Assembly: GCA_025617745.1 (NCBI GenBank)
Contig: CM046873.1
Coordinates: 25,341,547 to 25,405,546, forward strand
Direction of reading: 5' to 3'
DNA: 64,000 nucleotides
Source: Heliocidaris erythrogramma
Taxonomy: Eukaryota; Echinodermata; Echinoidea; Camarodonta; Echinometridae
The number at the start of each line of letters is the position of its first letter. Positions within the stretch are counted from its first letter, which is position 1. Position numbers and translations under genes: made by a program. The notes under the pieces are model-generated. The model saw nothing but the letters and a program-made list of their open reading frames with translations, did no database searches and was not told the origin of the DNA. Below are positions 14,155-26,930 of this stretch, one piece after another.

Positions 14155-15002
14155 GACTCTCGTAGCTTTTATCATCCTCGTTTATTCGTCAAGCTTTCGA
14201 TCTGTGATCTTCATCAGGACTCTATAAAACACAAAATGATGGCTGACATTTACATCGGAATATACATTTCAATTTCTTACAATTATTAAGTACTTATTAC
14301 TTTTATTACTATTATTTTTATTATTAGTCTGCCCCCTCTCTCTCTGTCTCCTACCCCGCCCCCCCCCCCCCCCCCCTTCGCACTTCGTCTCTCCCCTTTC
14401 TCTCTCCCTCGTTCCACCTTCAAAACACATTATTTGTATTATATGGTATTTACATTATATTATACTGTTTTTTATTATTTTATATTGTATCATGTTTTAT
14501 ATTCCTGCAATTAATGCAAATTCAAACATGTATATAGTGAAACAACAAGTGAAGCTAACACCTTAAAAATCAACACCGATTCGTTGACACAACCTTGTCC
14601 ACATGCATGGTAATCATTTACACCCATTATCTGTATAGTTTACAAATATTGTTACAGAAATAGATTCATATACATGCAAGTCTATTGTTACAGAAATAGA
14701 TTTGTACATATAATTATAGACATGCAAGTATCTTTTCATACATTGATTTATTCTTTAAAAGATATGCTCATGTGTACTAATGATGATGTTAATAACAATT
14801 TAAATTGATAATGTAATAATAATATGAATAATAATAATAATAATGAATAATAATGATTATCATGACCATAATGATAATTAACAATTGTAAGAAATTCAAA
14901 TGTATATTCTGATGTAAATGTCAGCCATCATTTCATTTCGTATAGTCCTCATGAAGACCACAAATAGAAAGACGAATAAAGGAGGATAATACAAGCTACG
15001 AC
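14155..15002. mobile_element. Diverged palindromic (foldback) element
   Basis: About 130 bp at 14155-14287 is repeated in inverted, diverged form at about 14880-15002. Shared stretches include ATGTCAGCCATCATTT and ACGAATAAA. The roughly 590-bp middle is low-complexity AT with TTATTA and AATAAT runs and a C18 tract at 14359-14376. It also holds a short direct repeat, TTGTTACAGAAATAGATT, at 14650 and 14686. No transposase sequence is visible. It resembles a non-autonomous foldback or MITE-type element. Confidence 0.65.
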
Positions 15003-15109
15003 CGTCTCATAGTGATCATTTCTTCCACTATAACTTCCACTAAATAAGTATGAGTGACCACCAGCCTTGTGTGCGAGGAACATTTCTCACAATATATATA
15101 TATATATAT

Positions 15110-15629
15110 ATCCATGGTGTACCTGCTCAATCCGACCTTAGGTTTCGTGCCTCTCTCAAGACACTCCTCAGGGATAATGAGCTTGGCTTTGGTGTTCGGC
15201 ATCTGCGATGCTTCCTGGATCGATTTCACGGTCTGGTGGCTTTCTTTTGGGACATTGTGTGTGCCTACATCCTGTTAGGATTTCAGCTCTTTTGTTTAGT
15301 GATTCTTTGTTCGCTATGATCAGAAGCTTTTCATCCATGCACAAATTGCATTGGCCACTCTTTCTCCTAAGCAGGTTCGAGTGGCCAATGCAATTTGTGC
15401 ATGGATGAAAAGCTTCTGATCATAGCGAACAAAGAATCACTAAACAAAAGAGCTGAAATCCTAACAGGATGTAGGCACACACAATGTCCCAAAAGAAAGC
15501 CACCAGACCGTGAAATCGATCCAGGAAGCATCGCAGATGCCGAACACCAAAGCCAAGCTCATTATCCCTGAGGAGTGTCTTGAGAGAGGCACGAAACCTA
15601 AGGTCGGATTGAGCAGGTACACCATGGAT
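15110..15629. repeat. 251-bp perfect inverted repeat with 18-bp spacer
   Basis: Positions 15110-15360 and 15379-15629 are reverse complements with no mismatch that I could find by eye. They are separated by only 18 bp (15361-15378). The arms have clearly higher G+C than the surrounding AT-rich DNA. Each arm contains an open frame of about 80 codons that runs towards the centre, with no family I recognise. A TA microsatellite abuts the left arm (15092-15110), and another lies 62 bp beyond the right arm. Transcription would give a near-perfect long hairpin. A foldback duplication is likely; a sequencing or assembly artefact is the main alternative. Confidence 0.9.
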
Positions 15630-15690
15630 TAATATGCTCTGCTGTAAGGCATAGAGCACTCTTTGGATGTACCCAATATTTCAACTTTCG

Positions 15691-15718
<28 letters not shown>
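15691..15718. repeat. (TA)n microsatellite
   Basis: A run of TA dinucleotides sits to the right of the large inverted repeat; a similar run lies directly to its left at 15092-15110. Confidence 0.9.
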
Positions 15719-15722
<4 letters not shown>

Positions 15723-16785
15723 AATGAAGTCGTTTGGGTGTTATTCATCTTGTTTACAAACACCAAAGTGTTATTGACTTTTTATGCATCGTATTGCCAA
15801 CAGTCGTAACGAAAGAGTTCATCATGAAAATTACGTAAAGGGCAGGATTGATTTTTTTAAAACATAAACATAGCAATGCCCCAATGCAATTGAATGCGAA
15901 AAATAAACGTGTTATCGCTCCACGCGCCGAATAAATCGATATTTGGGACAAATCGTACGTGAAGATTGGCATTAGAATGAAAGCACCTCCCATTACACCG
16001 CTTCTCTATTGGTCTTCATTACCATCATCTTTACACGTCGATTATGTCTTCCCCAGGTGCGCCGACTGAGGACAACGAAGCGATCTATTCTCCAAGACAA
16101 TTTAAAGTCAATCTGACGGGTGGCTGTTCGCGACCGCCCACATCATCAATAACTTTCCAGAAACCATTGGTGCATGGGCGAACCTTAATAGAATAGAATG
16201 GTTTATTCTATTAAATGAAGAAAAAAAATCAGTGGGAGGAGTAGGAGGAGCGGAGCTCTCGACCTTGAGATAGTCAGGAAGATTGACTAAAGTTTTCATT
16301 AAAAGAAATAAATCTTTAATTTCATGTCAAGCAACGAAAATTAGAAGGAATCAAGGAGGTTTGAAGGGAGACTTCGTTTAGATTAAGATTGTCAATGATT
16401 CCTTTGGCAGTTGAGGCATATCGACGAAAGATGTTCTGTGAAAATCACTAGAAATTAAATCATTTTGACTGAAAATGTCATTTCACCTCCTTTTGCAATA
16501 TGACCGCATTGTTGATAGGCAAAACTCAATGTGTTTCTGTGTAAGGAATAACAACAAATATGACAAATGCTTCTATTAGTTCTGCTCAGGAGCACACTGG
16601 TATCGGGTTCTCCGAGTTAGTGTTAGAGCAAGCACTGATAACGCCTACGGATTATTTAAATGACTGAGTAATATTATCAGACGTATTAGTAATATAAACC
16701 TAACGTTCAGTATTAAATGAATAACGATTTAAAGATAAAGTTGAGCTCTTGTCATGACATTACAATGTGAAAGAAATTGGGAAAG
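15719..16785. other. Non-coding stretch, nothing recognised
   Basis: There is no convincing exon, repeat with paired ends or RNA gene. The frames present are short and AT-rich. Confidence 0.5.
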
Positions 16786-17020
16786 GTTGACCATGTCTGC
16801 ATACAAATTCGTGTGCACTGTGAGGTTTTGGAATCATAAAATTTTGGTCCAAACACTTCAGATATTTTTCGTCATATTTTGAATATGACGGCATTTGAAG
16901 AGCAATCTTTTTAAGGGGACATTTTTACTGCGATGTTTTTGCAAACTGACACGAGAAGAATTGATAAGCTCGCATTTTTTCACCTTTATCAGACCTCAAC
17001 CTTCTCTTTAAAGGTATGAT
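16786..17020 (-). mobile_element. MITE-like repeat, AAGAGAAGGTTGAG family, copy 1
   Basis: The reverse complement matches sequences at about 29953-30235 and 38301-38575. Shared phrases are GAGGTTTTGGAATCA, TTTTTCGTCATATTTTGA-like, CATTTG(A/T)AGAGCAATC and the end phrase CAACCTTCTCTTTAAA. The left end has AAAGGTTGACCATGTC, a weak inverted match to the right end. There is no coding content. I infer a short non-autonomous DNA element. Confidence 0.6.
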
Positions 17021-17234
17021 TTTTATTTTTCAAATAGATGAACATTTCCTGCGGATTGACAATTTAGTTTTTGAAAAATACAAAATATTTATTTATATTT
17101 GTATTTTTTAATCAACAAAAATGAAAATTACAGATACTTTCAGTTTTATCTCGCTAACTCCTTTTTTGTTTACTCTCCATCGAACTCAATCTTTGATGGT
17201 CCTGAACGGTTGAGTTCAGTGGTGAAACTAACGA

Positions 17235-17432
17235 ATAGACTGGTTCTGTAATGTATTCAAATTAATGCACATTTCTTCTCTGAACACCTAGTGACGAGCT
17301 ATCATAACCTGCTTTGTATAAATGAGCCTCAATGCTTGGAATCCAGTTTGCATACATTACTTGTTTATATGTCCGGCAAGCTTTGTTTGAAAGGTATGTA
17401 TAAAATAAGCATACATTACCAAAGCGGTCTAT
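17235..17432. mobile_element. MITE, GACCGCTTCTGTAATGTAT family, copy 1
   Basis: The terminal inverted repeats read ATAGAC(T/C)G..TCTGTAATGTAT at the left and the complement, ending AAGCGGTCTAT, at the right. The interior shares CACCTAGTGACGAGCTAT, GCTTGGAATCCAGTTTGCAT and TATGTCCGGCAAGCTTT with the copy at 56408-56630. The element is about 198 bp and non-coding. The matched ends, shared interior and two unlinked copies support a MITE. Confidence 0.8.
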
Positions 17433-19210
17433 CGTACTGTTTTATTTGGTAAGGCTGTTGAATGATTCATAACCTCGTCTTGAATATGTGAATATTGATT
17501 ATGTTGACGGGCGGAATAAAGGCGGCGGGCGGCGAGCTGCACGCGCGTGTCGACTGCTTGCAATCAGAGGATAATTTCGCGCGTTTCGAAGATCGACAGA
17601 TCAGACCTAGTAGTAAGAGCAGGAAAGGAAAGAGCTAGCTAGCATGCCGTCGTGATTAAAGGCTAGATATATATATGAGTGCATCCTAAATCAACAGCCT
17701 ATGAGTAGTTTTCGTAACCTACCCCCCCCCCCCCAACCCTTAATCAAGAAGATTTCTTTAATTTACATGTTCAATGGCAAGACACTAATAATCATTCCAA
17801 ACTGCTGTGAGGGAATGTTTCACATTTATAATCAGAATTTTAGCAAGAGGCAGATAGTAATTTAGATAATGGTCATAATATAAATTCCCATATGCATGGG
17901 TAAAAGCAACGGACAGCCGTATATGTGCACAAATTCTATAAACCTACGAGAGATTAGTGAGCTTAGGCGTTTACATGGTTTAAAAAGTGCAACTATAGCC
18001 TGGATTAAAATTTCTATTCAGATATTTTGACTAAAGGTGTACGAAAATTATTGACAGAACAGCAAAGAATCTGGCACAACGTGAGACCATACACAACCAA
18101 ATTTATTTATATTTTATTTCCACCAGAAAAAAACCTTTATCTTCAGGACTTTGGATATCTCACAGTGATTATGAAAAGCAAACCCGTAAAAGTAATGGCT
18201 CCCATATCATTGCAAGACTTTGGTCAATTGTTTCGTAAGTAGCTGATCATTTTACACTTACTCATTGAATAACTACAATGAGTAATATGAAATTAATCAT
18301 GCTTCGATATTAATCTCCCTAATTTGGCTACCCATAGATGATATTTGATGAAATTGATATTTCACCATCGATATGACATTTCGGAAATGATTTCCGTATG
18401 TCTCATCAAGTCCCGTAATTGGAATGATGCATGCTCGGTGTCCACAGACGCCGAAGACACTCCACCCCATTGCATTCGATTACTAAGGATGAGTCCGAGC
18501 GGCAGGGGCACCAAAGAAGGAGGGGTGGGGTGATGCTGTTGAGACATGAGACAGTTTTCCCATGGATAAAATACGCATTAATCATCGGGTAAACGTAGTA
18601 TGTGTTTCGAAGTAATGTGCTTGTAATCTCCTCTCTCCCCTGTCACGAATCCCAGAGGTTATTGATGCCCCCAAGAAATAACTATATAAGATTACAGAAT
18701 TACATGTGCTTCTATGATTCTATCAATGTTTCCCCTCTCCCATATGTCTAAAATGAATTGGTACAGTTCTCACTGGTGTTGAGGGATTTGCATGAAAGGG
18801 GCGCTATCAAGAAACGTTGGTCTTTCAATGAAATTGACGCCTACACATTACACTCAATAGCATTTCCCATTGCTCTCTTTGGTTATTATGTATTCGGAAG
18901 AGACACGTCGCGTAAAATGTATCTAACGAAAAACACAGAAATGATAAATATAAATGGATGGCCCCATCTAGCGTCTCTACAACAAAACGTGAGTAAGAGA
19001 AGCAATGATAAAGCATTATTTGTGTCACCAGCACGGACATGTATTTTACTTATTCATAAATGCCATTTAGAATGAATGAACATTTTATCAATAGATCATA
19101 CCACCTTAATTCATGCAAGATATTGCATATCGTCACAATTTGAAGTACTGAATGAGAGTAGTATTAGCTGATATTGTATTAACAATATCATAATGAATCT
19201 TTAGATTAGT
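17433..19210. other. Non-coding stretch with one CpG-rich patch
   Basis: A short CpG-dense patch at about 17508-17600 (GGCGGCGGGCGGCGAGCTG and ACGCGCGTGTCGAC) stands out from AT-rich flanks. A C13 tract is at 17722-17734. No reading frame through the CpG patch resembles a known protein. The remainder shows no supported gene. Confidence 0.4.
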
Positions 19211-19343
19211 GGTTTCATCAAGTGTTTTGTCAGTGATTTTTACCGACAACTGTTATAAGCTACTGCAATCCCTGCATCTGATTGGCTGAGAGCAAATTTG
19301 TCAGTAAAAATCACTCACAAAACACTTGATGAAACGCTCCCCA
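19211..19343 (-). mobile_element. Foldback MITE, CAAGTGTTTTGTCAGTG ends, copy 1
   Basis: The ends are nearly perfect inverted repeats of about 45 bp: GTTTCATCAAGTGTTTTGTC at the left and its complement at the right. The middle, on the minus strand, reads CTCAGCCAATCAGATGCAGG and is shared with the copies at 60271, 20604 and 47406. The element is about 133 bp with no coding capacity. The copy at 60271-60409 is the same subfamily, inverted. Confidence 0.85.
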
Positions 19344-19629
19344 GGATACGCTTATATCTAAAAAATCAAAATATGATCATAATCACTTAAGTGATTGAAA
19401 AGAAATTCCATAGGATTGTCATTATATACTACAAATTATCTGAATATTGATGAATAATATGCCACGTACATGTACAGCCGCATTTTGTGACATTCATATA
19501 ATATGTACTTTCATTCTTTTTAAACTTTTCAAATCCAGTGATACGAAATTATTCATTATGCATTACCATATGCACTAAATTGCAATTGCACCATAACTTT
19601 CAGATGCACTTCCTCAATATCTATTACGC

Positions 19630-19652
19630 TATCTATCTTCTATCTATCTATC
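19630..19652. repeat. (TATC)n microsatellite
   Basis: Short tandem TATC units lie here, and a second CTATCTTCCTCAATATCTAT phrase follows nearby, suggesting a small local duplication around 19612-19690. Confidence 0.7.
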
Positions 19653-19689
19653 ATAAGATATCTATCTTCCTCAATATCTATATCTATTA

Positions 19690-20603
19690 CGCATATTTAG
19701 TGGAGTCGTGAAGTGGAAGTTTGCAGACGTACACATAGATCCCAACACTTACACCATGTAAACTGACATAGAAAGGTAGCGTGTCATCACAATCTGAAAT
19801 GAGAGGAAGACAATATTTCGATACCCCTTTCCCCCGAGGAACGGTGTTGATTTTTTCACCGTATTAATGATGTCGAAGCACTATATTCGTCTCCCATAAC
19901 TTCCGGCGCAACACGGGATCTTGTCGGACACGACACCTTCCAGACACGCTCGAAAACGTAGCTGAGCTCATACATGTACTTAGTCTGTGATTATTGACTC
20001 CATGCAAACTCCCCCTCCCTCCATCCCCACCCTCCCCACCTGAAATGTACTATAGTTCTTACGCGCTCTTACAAAATGTATGAGGTATATTTGCGTAAAA
20101 AATTCTAACCGGAAGAATGGATTTCATGAAGACGTTGGACCTTCTCTCTACAACTCTCTTACAGTGCACAACACAATACAAACTTTAGAGAACGTATTTT
20201 CACCTATATGTTGAGTTTTATTATATAATCATCATAAAAATACAAATTTCCTCTTATCACCCGATTTGCGGTGATGCTTCCCCTTCGTCCTCCGCAGTTT
20301 TTCAAAATGGTACCCTTTTCCCCATTTGTGACAATCCGGGATCAGCTCCTTAGTTATTCGAATGACTGTATATGAATCAATTATGTTCCATGAATGCAAC
20401 ATAATTTCAGGTGTTTTCATTGAGCAGAGCCGGATAACAGCTTGAAATACCGCACATGAAATGCAACACATTGGAAATAAACCGTCAGTAAAATTAATGT
20501 GCGCGAACGTGCGTGTGGCTGTAATCTACGTACATTCGAAGTGCAAGAAAATGTCACTGATAATGTCTTACATATCCTTTCATGTGTAATAAATATCAAA
20601 CCT
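19690..20603. other. Non-coding stretch, nothing recognised
   Basis: No supported gene or paired-end repeat was found. Open frames of up to 79 codons on the minus strand near 20.2-20.6 kb have no recognisable motif. Confidence 0.5.
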
Positions 20604-20753
20604 GGGCCCTATTTCATAAAAACTTATTGTCAATAATAACTTACACAAATATATGACTAATTTGCTTTCAGCCAATCAGATGCAAGTATTTCAGTAGCTT
20701 ATAACTGTTATTGTAACTTGTTATTGATAACAAGAATTTATGAAACAGGGCCC
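20604..20753 (+). mobile_element. Foldback MITE, GGGCCCTGTTTCATAAA ends, copy 1
   Basis: The left end is GGGCCCTATTTCATAAAAAC and the right end is its near complement, TTTATGAAACAGGGCCC. The core reads CAGCCAATCAGATGCAAG, then ATTTCAGTAGCTTATAAC. The same core lies in the differently ended elements at 19211 and 60271. It is about 150 bp and non-coding. The copy at 47406-47562 has the same type of ends. Confidence 0.85.
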
Positions 20754-21410
20754 TGTTTTGTAGTTCCTCCAGTGCGTTTGCAGTATGTTCTCATCTACCT
20801 AAGATAGATTCAAATTTTTTTTTTTTGTATGAAGTGCTACCCTGTATTACGCTTATCAAAAACGAAATGGAATGTGAAGACATGTACACATCGTTTTGAA
20901 GATTACTTATATTTCGTACTTACTTAGGGTATAGAGACGTGTAAGTTTGCTAATAATAAGTCCATTTTGAATAAAGACATTTGGAGTAATGGATTCAAAT
21001 GGCCCTTGTTATCAGGTGAAGAAAAAAAAATGATATGACTATAGAGGCTTCCAAAGGTAGGATTGACACCATAATTACCTACGAGCCTAAAATGTCACTG
21101 GTGTTATAGATTTTTGTTTTGTCTGCCTATGGTACTGACTGGGCAAATCAACTTTTGGGCTTGGGATCCGACTGCATCGATGCCCCGGATCACCAGAAAC
21201 GATTTTGCTGAGGCGCCGGGGGGGGGGGGGGATTGGATTATTTCTAAAAATCAATAATATAAACACGTGTGTTCACAACCAACGTTAAATGTGCCAACAC
21301 TATACATATGTAATATTTTCCGGGGCTAGGCCACTATCGAGGATCATAGGTGAGTACAGTTTTAAAGAAGACTACTCCACTTTACATCTGGAGAAGAGGC
21401 CATGATCTGA
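20754..21410. other. Non-coding stretch, nothing recognised
   Basis: There is no supported gene. A G14 tract at 21218-21231 follows a GGCGCC-containing phrase. Confidence 0.5.
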
Positions 21411-21500
21411 TGATAGCTATGTAAGTGAAGCCATTCATACATTTTCTAAACGAAAGGCTTCGGGTTCGAATCCCAGAGTTGATCCATTTGAGGCATTTGG
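21411..21500 (+). repeat. tRNA-derived SINE-like fragment
   Basis: The phrase GGTTCGAATCC at about 21470-21480 is a perfect match to the RNA polymerase III B-box consensus. Upstream, TAGCTATGTAAG about 55 bp away is a degenerate A-box, and CTAAACGAAAGGCTTC resembles a tRNA anticodon-to-variable region. The arms do not form a clean acceptor stem, so I call a tRNA-derived SINE remnant rather than a working tRNA gene. Confidence 0.4.
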
Positions 21501-24500
21501 ATCTACCATGGTTAAAAACAAAACTTTGTTTATTTGCCTTATAATTCGCGGGAAGGGACCATGGACTTGGTGTAAATGAAAACACTAAAAACAACAACAA
21601 TGATAATACATGTTCTAACAACATAACTTTTATTCAAAATCTAAATCATTGAAGCATTATTAGCAAACTTAGACGTCTATATACCTTATTTCTTAATAAG
21701 GTATATTGTGTGTAATTAATATAGGGAATTGTGTGTGGGTGTGTGAGGGTGTGTGTGGGGTGTATTTATGTGTGTGTTTGCAGGGGAAGCCCTTGTACAT
21801 GTGTATACTGAGTCTGTGCGTGTCCAAATGTTATAAGATACGATTCGGTTTCTTGTCATTATTAAGTATGGACAAATATTTCAAAGGGAAATACAATTTT
21901 AAAAATCCGAAGTCTTAGGAATATGCCTATTTGTGTATATATACTGAACTGATGTAATATGTTATATTTATATTAAGTTCAAATTTTTAAATGAAATACT
22001 CAGTTGACACATAACATACGAAATTTAGCGCCTAGTTTCAAGAAGCCATGTGAGTCACAATTCGCATGATACTGTGTCTTTATTTTAATTGCATCCCCCT
22101 CTTTCTCTGTGTGCGTATGTTTGTGTGTGAAATTTCGTCGGTTTAAAGCTGCATTGACCTGGTTTGAAATGTGTTTGAATTGATATTTTGATATTATCAC
22201 ATCTTTCGATAAATAACCAATAATACTTCTCAAAGTCTAGCAAATTCGTATTTTTTCAATCAAATGTGCGATGAAGAAAATGTTAAAGACACTTGAAAAG
22301 TAACATCAGTCGTTTGATCATGTTTATAAAACCATGGAGTCAGTTTCTGATTGCAATAAATCCGTTACCTCCATCAGATCATGTCTCAGAAGCGCGTGAA
22401 TAGGTGATGACGAAATCGTCCTTCGATGCCTGAATTTACTGGAAGAAGGGAATCATTGACATTTGCCTTTCATCTTCCTAAGACGGAAAGCTTTTCAGCG
22501 AAAGTTATAATAGAGCAGCTTATCGAAATAGGGAACGCAATCTGCATCGATCAAATAATGTCTAACAAAGGTTTATGCTCGCTTGCTTCTTGTAGCCTTG
22601 GAGTTTCCGATTAAATGCGCCTTTTCAAGAATGGAAGAATATATTTCCACAGTTTATTCGCTTCCATATATACTAACTGGCATCTGCGTGTAGATATATA
22701 AAAGGCATATGACTGAAGTGTATAGAATTGCAAAAGCAAAGACGTGTATGACGCAGCTTATTCAAAAGATGTTATAATTTATATTTGATTTACAGAGGAT
22801 TTGATATGTTGACAAATTATGAAATGTAATATGGGGCCCTTGTAAGAGGGTTCAGCGATGTTTACCAGTATTGCTGCCTAGCCTATGCCTATATCAATCA
22901 CTGAACGCAACCAATATCATATCTGATTATTATTAGTGCAAATTCTCAGAGAAAGATAGCTACACTAGATGGGAAAAGCCTATTACAAGGATAAGGGGAT
23001 AAAACTAATAATTTTATGCAAAACATCATCACAAAATAAATAGTCTAGATTTTTCCTGTTTCATACGCCTATACTATCGGCAAATAAGAAAAGGAAATTA
23101 ACTTTTTTGTATATGTGTTTTGCGAATGAAAAAAAAGGAAAATAAATGAAGTAAGAACTAATATACCAATCTGTCAAAAGTCGTTTTTGATGCCGTTGTA
23201 ATAATTTGGGATTGATAAACCACAGATAAAAGCTGTCAAAAGCCGGCTTCAAGGTACATCTATAATTTGAATTACATACTAATATTATTTTGTTGGTTAT
23301 GAATTGGGGGGGGGGGGGGGGGTGGGCAAACAATTTTGTGTCCAGTTTTGCAAGGGGTCTGTGTGTGTGTGTGGGGGGGGGGGGGGGGGGTAAGGCGATG
23401 GACGTTCCTTTAACCAGTCTCTTCTTAACGTATAAATTCTATTATTGTGATTTCGATATGATATTATTTGTTCAGTATTGTATAGCCGTTATCAATGAAT
23501 CCATAGTTTTTTGCAAGCGAGCAAAAAGTTTGGTCACCTTTCCTTCTGAATGACAGTCTAATGCATGCAAAATATATTGGCTTGTATGTTTAAGTATAAT
23601 TGGGATATTATTTTGGTTACGAAGAACGTCGTTCATGTTTGTCTTTTGGGGTTTACCCATTAGAAGATACTTGAATCTCGTTTTCCCTTCTCTACATTTT
23701 AAGTTAAGCTTCATGAGCTATATTTGTAATCACAAAAAGGAAACTTTTGAGAAATGACCACTATTTACTAGATTTTGATTATTTACCTTGCAACAGCTTC
23801 CTCGCTTGACTGAAAAGTCGTGTTTTTATAGTTGATTTTTTTTCGAGGGGGGGGGGGATGCCTCCTTGGACCCCTTCAAATACGCTAGTGATTTTATGTT
23901 GATTGTGAGATAGAAAATAGAAAATGAATCGGTATTCAAGATGATTTAGAGCAAATCTTTCAAATATAAAAAGTTCCCTAGCTATTGTAGAGGGTAGGGA
24001 AAACGTGCGAGATATTATAGGCATGTGCTTTGAGAGTTAACTCTTTTCACATAAACACAGTATTTGTATGACACTTTTTAAGCTCACCTTTTGCACTGGA
24101 AATATAGACTACTTAAACTCCGTTCAAAAGTCCTCGCATAAAACTCTTTGCCACAGTGAGAAACAAACACTCAAACATATGCGTTTTAATCGATTCTAGT
24201 TAACATGATATTATGTGCGTCATAGTACATGGATGGACGAATCATTTGATTCAAATTTGGAGTACTCACTACTTTTCTGGTTGTTTCTAACTTTTCTTTT
24301 CCTTAATCTGGTTACAATGTAGTTAAACATAAGAATCAATACGTTATAGCTTAATTACATTTAAACGCTTACACAGATGTTTCTACTACATCAGCATTTT
24401 TTGTTTACACAATGCTTAAAAGTTATATATCTTTAAAGACAGTGCTTCATTACCTGGATTGGTTGAAAAATCATTAGTTTTACCTTATGGTTAGTGTCGG

Positions 24501-26380
24501 GAAATAGTCATGCAGGGCGGCATCATTACTCCATCAACGTACACATGTCCCAGACAGAGATCCAATTTTTGGTATCACGTGATTAAAAGAATCGCGCACA
24601 TGAACTGCTGTAAGCCAATCAGAGACCAGGGAAATCGAATATGAACATTCCAAAAACATGTGGTCGATAACAACGGCGCTTGGCGTAGCTTTTGCTCCCA
24701 GTGGTCAACGTGTCAATGAGAAGGAAGGTGAACACATTTGCGTATTTATGTAGCTGTATTCATTACCCTGCTGCCCATACTGAAGTATCAAGCGACAACT
24801 GGACATTTGAGCAAATGACATCGATATGGTTCTCTATGACAATTGTAATAACCTTGCAGTAGCGCTGGGCACACTGGCTCGATATCTGATCAATAGAACG
24901 GCAGCTAATTTACGAGACGAGTGAGTCAGGATGAATAGCCTGTTTCATCACGAACTGATGATGGGGAGGGAGGGATGTGATGGGTTTGCATAAGATGAGC
25001 CAGCGTTATTTTTAAATTAGGTTCGGCCTTCTTCACACCGAACACGATGAATTCTCTCTTGCAAATCTCTCCACTAATTCCCCCTCCTCCCTCATTTCTA
25101 TATATCATCTCATGGTAATTTGGGATGTACACCTCGCTCCATCTAGAGACTGAGTCCTTTGGTCTCTCATCATGCATCATACTTCGTTGTAATCCACCAG
25201 GTAGATGCCTATAAGGGTTTTATAATTCCACTTTCATATGCATCACTTTAGGTGGTTCCTAATCCAGTTGTGTTTGTTTATTGTGACTATTCCCCGAGGT
25301 ACACATATGAATTTTTTATGCACCAACCAGTCGAAGTAATGCTCGTTTTCTGAAGAGCACTTTGCTGAAGGACTGATAATAAGCTTCGCTTTGCAAAACT
25401 ACTCGCACTTGCTTACTGAAACGCATTTAATCAATTAACTTATTCTAGGTTCGATTGGATATTTTTTTTAAAATCCATTAATGATATTAAAGAACGTGAA
25501 ATAAAACGGTTCGATGAGAATATTACTTAATCAGAAATTATATCTATCCGAAGTAAAAATCTGTTTTTCACTTACTGGAATTACTCAAACAAATTTTATT
25601 CAGGATTGACTCAGAAAGACTTTTTAGCAGTTTTATCTAAATATTTCATTCTCATATCCTACGTAATTAACGTACAAATTGTACGAATTCTTTTCGGGAG
25701 TAGAGTAGAAATGGTGCACATCTGCTTTCGGGCTTGAAATTCATTGACCACCCCCTCATTTTTCACAATCTTATTTCGATGTCATGTATTTCATGCTAAC
25801 AGACATATATGTCATTTGTGTAATTACATAATATGTTTACACAATAAAGTAAATAGTAAATCAATTTAGATTAAATGCCTATATCAAGAAGGAAAGATGA
25901 AAGTTACTCGAGCAGGCCTACATGGAGAAACTTTTGAAGATTATATTTTACTGCCCAGAGTGTTTTCAAGAGGGGAAATATTATCAATCCATAAAACAGA
26001 ATAACTTGAAGGATTGCGTACTATATATTATCTCTAGTCATTCGAATAACAATCGACGCTGTACAACAACAAGGAATCACGTCACGCCTGATAGAAGGGC
26101 ATACTTCAGTCCAGTATAAGAGGATGCAATTGCCTGCTAATGTTTAGCTTTGGATGTCTTCTAATCCCCTTGTGCCAGAATAGTCATTTTCCATCGCAAA
26201 TTTAGAAACACTCTAAAGTCGTCGCACATAAATTGGTGCGAGAATGTAATGTCAATTCTGATTTAATCTGCACTTAATGAATATTTGGACTGTACTGTAA
26301 GATTGAGATTGAAACGTGGGATCTAACGTTAAAGTAGACCAGTGGGGATTTAGACGGAGCTTTACTAGATAATGTAAATC
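21501..26380. other. Non-coding stretch, no supported gene
   Basis: This region holds G17 at 23306-23322, G18 directly after a GT run at 23373-23390, and G11 at 23847-23857 after a T run. Two T/G-rich frames near 23.3 kb are artefacts of these runs. No exon, RNA gene or paired-end element was recognised. Confidence 0.5.
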
Positions 26381-26930
26381 AAATGATAAAAATACCAAAC
26401 TCTGAAACACGAATATATTATCACGATGGAGATGATGCCACATATAAAATTCAGTATCAGAACAGCTAACGACAGGCTACCGGCCTTAGCTGGACTACTA
26501 CTCCGGAAACCGAAACGACTACCTCTAGAACAAGTAATCCCGGACAACTCTCACAATGCGAGCAATTTCCCACTTGTTTAAACTACACTTACTTAGTTGT
26601 TCAGGCGCCAGATATCCGAGAGGTAGTTGGCCTAGGGTAGTTACTATTCTAAAAGAGAACTTCTATGAAACGATTCAGAATAGGATTCCACGATATAATG
26701 CTCCGGCGGCAATTGTCTCACGGTCAATTTCATGCACTAATCAATTCTTCACTTCAACCTCCTAACTGACATTATACCTAACCCTAACTCGAACCCTAAA
26801 CTTAAGCTAAACCCCAATATCAACCACTGCCATAACACTGCAGCTTAGACAAAACAAAGCGTTGGCCAAATGACATAATCTGACATAAAAATACATTATC
26901 GTGATGGAGTTGATGCCACGGGGCAAATTT
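26381..26930. repeat. Possible degenerate element with repeated 27-bp motif
   Basis: A motif at 26415-26441 (core CACGATGGAGATGATGCCAC) recurs in direct orientation near 26891-26919 (core CGTGATGGAGTTGATGCCAC). Between them lie an ACTACCTCT/AGAGGTAGT inverted pair (about 26517 and 26619) and a degenerate CCTAACCCTAA string at about 26778-26815. The arrangement suggests an old repeat insertion. No coding function is inferred. Confidence 0.35.

Noticed and set aside
14180-14230. CTGATGA...GAAA on the minus strand, resembling a hammerhead ribozyme core
   Set aside because: Stem II would start with an A-C mismatch, and no pairing stems I and III with a cleavage triplet could be found.
15050-15659. 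Hydrophobic frames on both arms of the perfect inverted repeat (for example HGLVAFFWDIVCAYILLGF)
   Set aside because: They look like membrane segments, but there is no initiator context, no homologue I recognise and no continuation outside the arms. They are described only as frames in the repeat.
26775-26820. Telomere-like CCTAACCCTAA string
   Set aside because: Only one or two exact units in a degenerate context, inside a probable old repeat; not a telomere or clear interstitial array.
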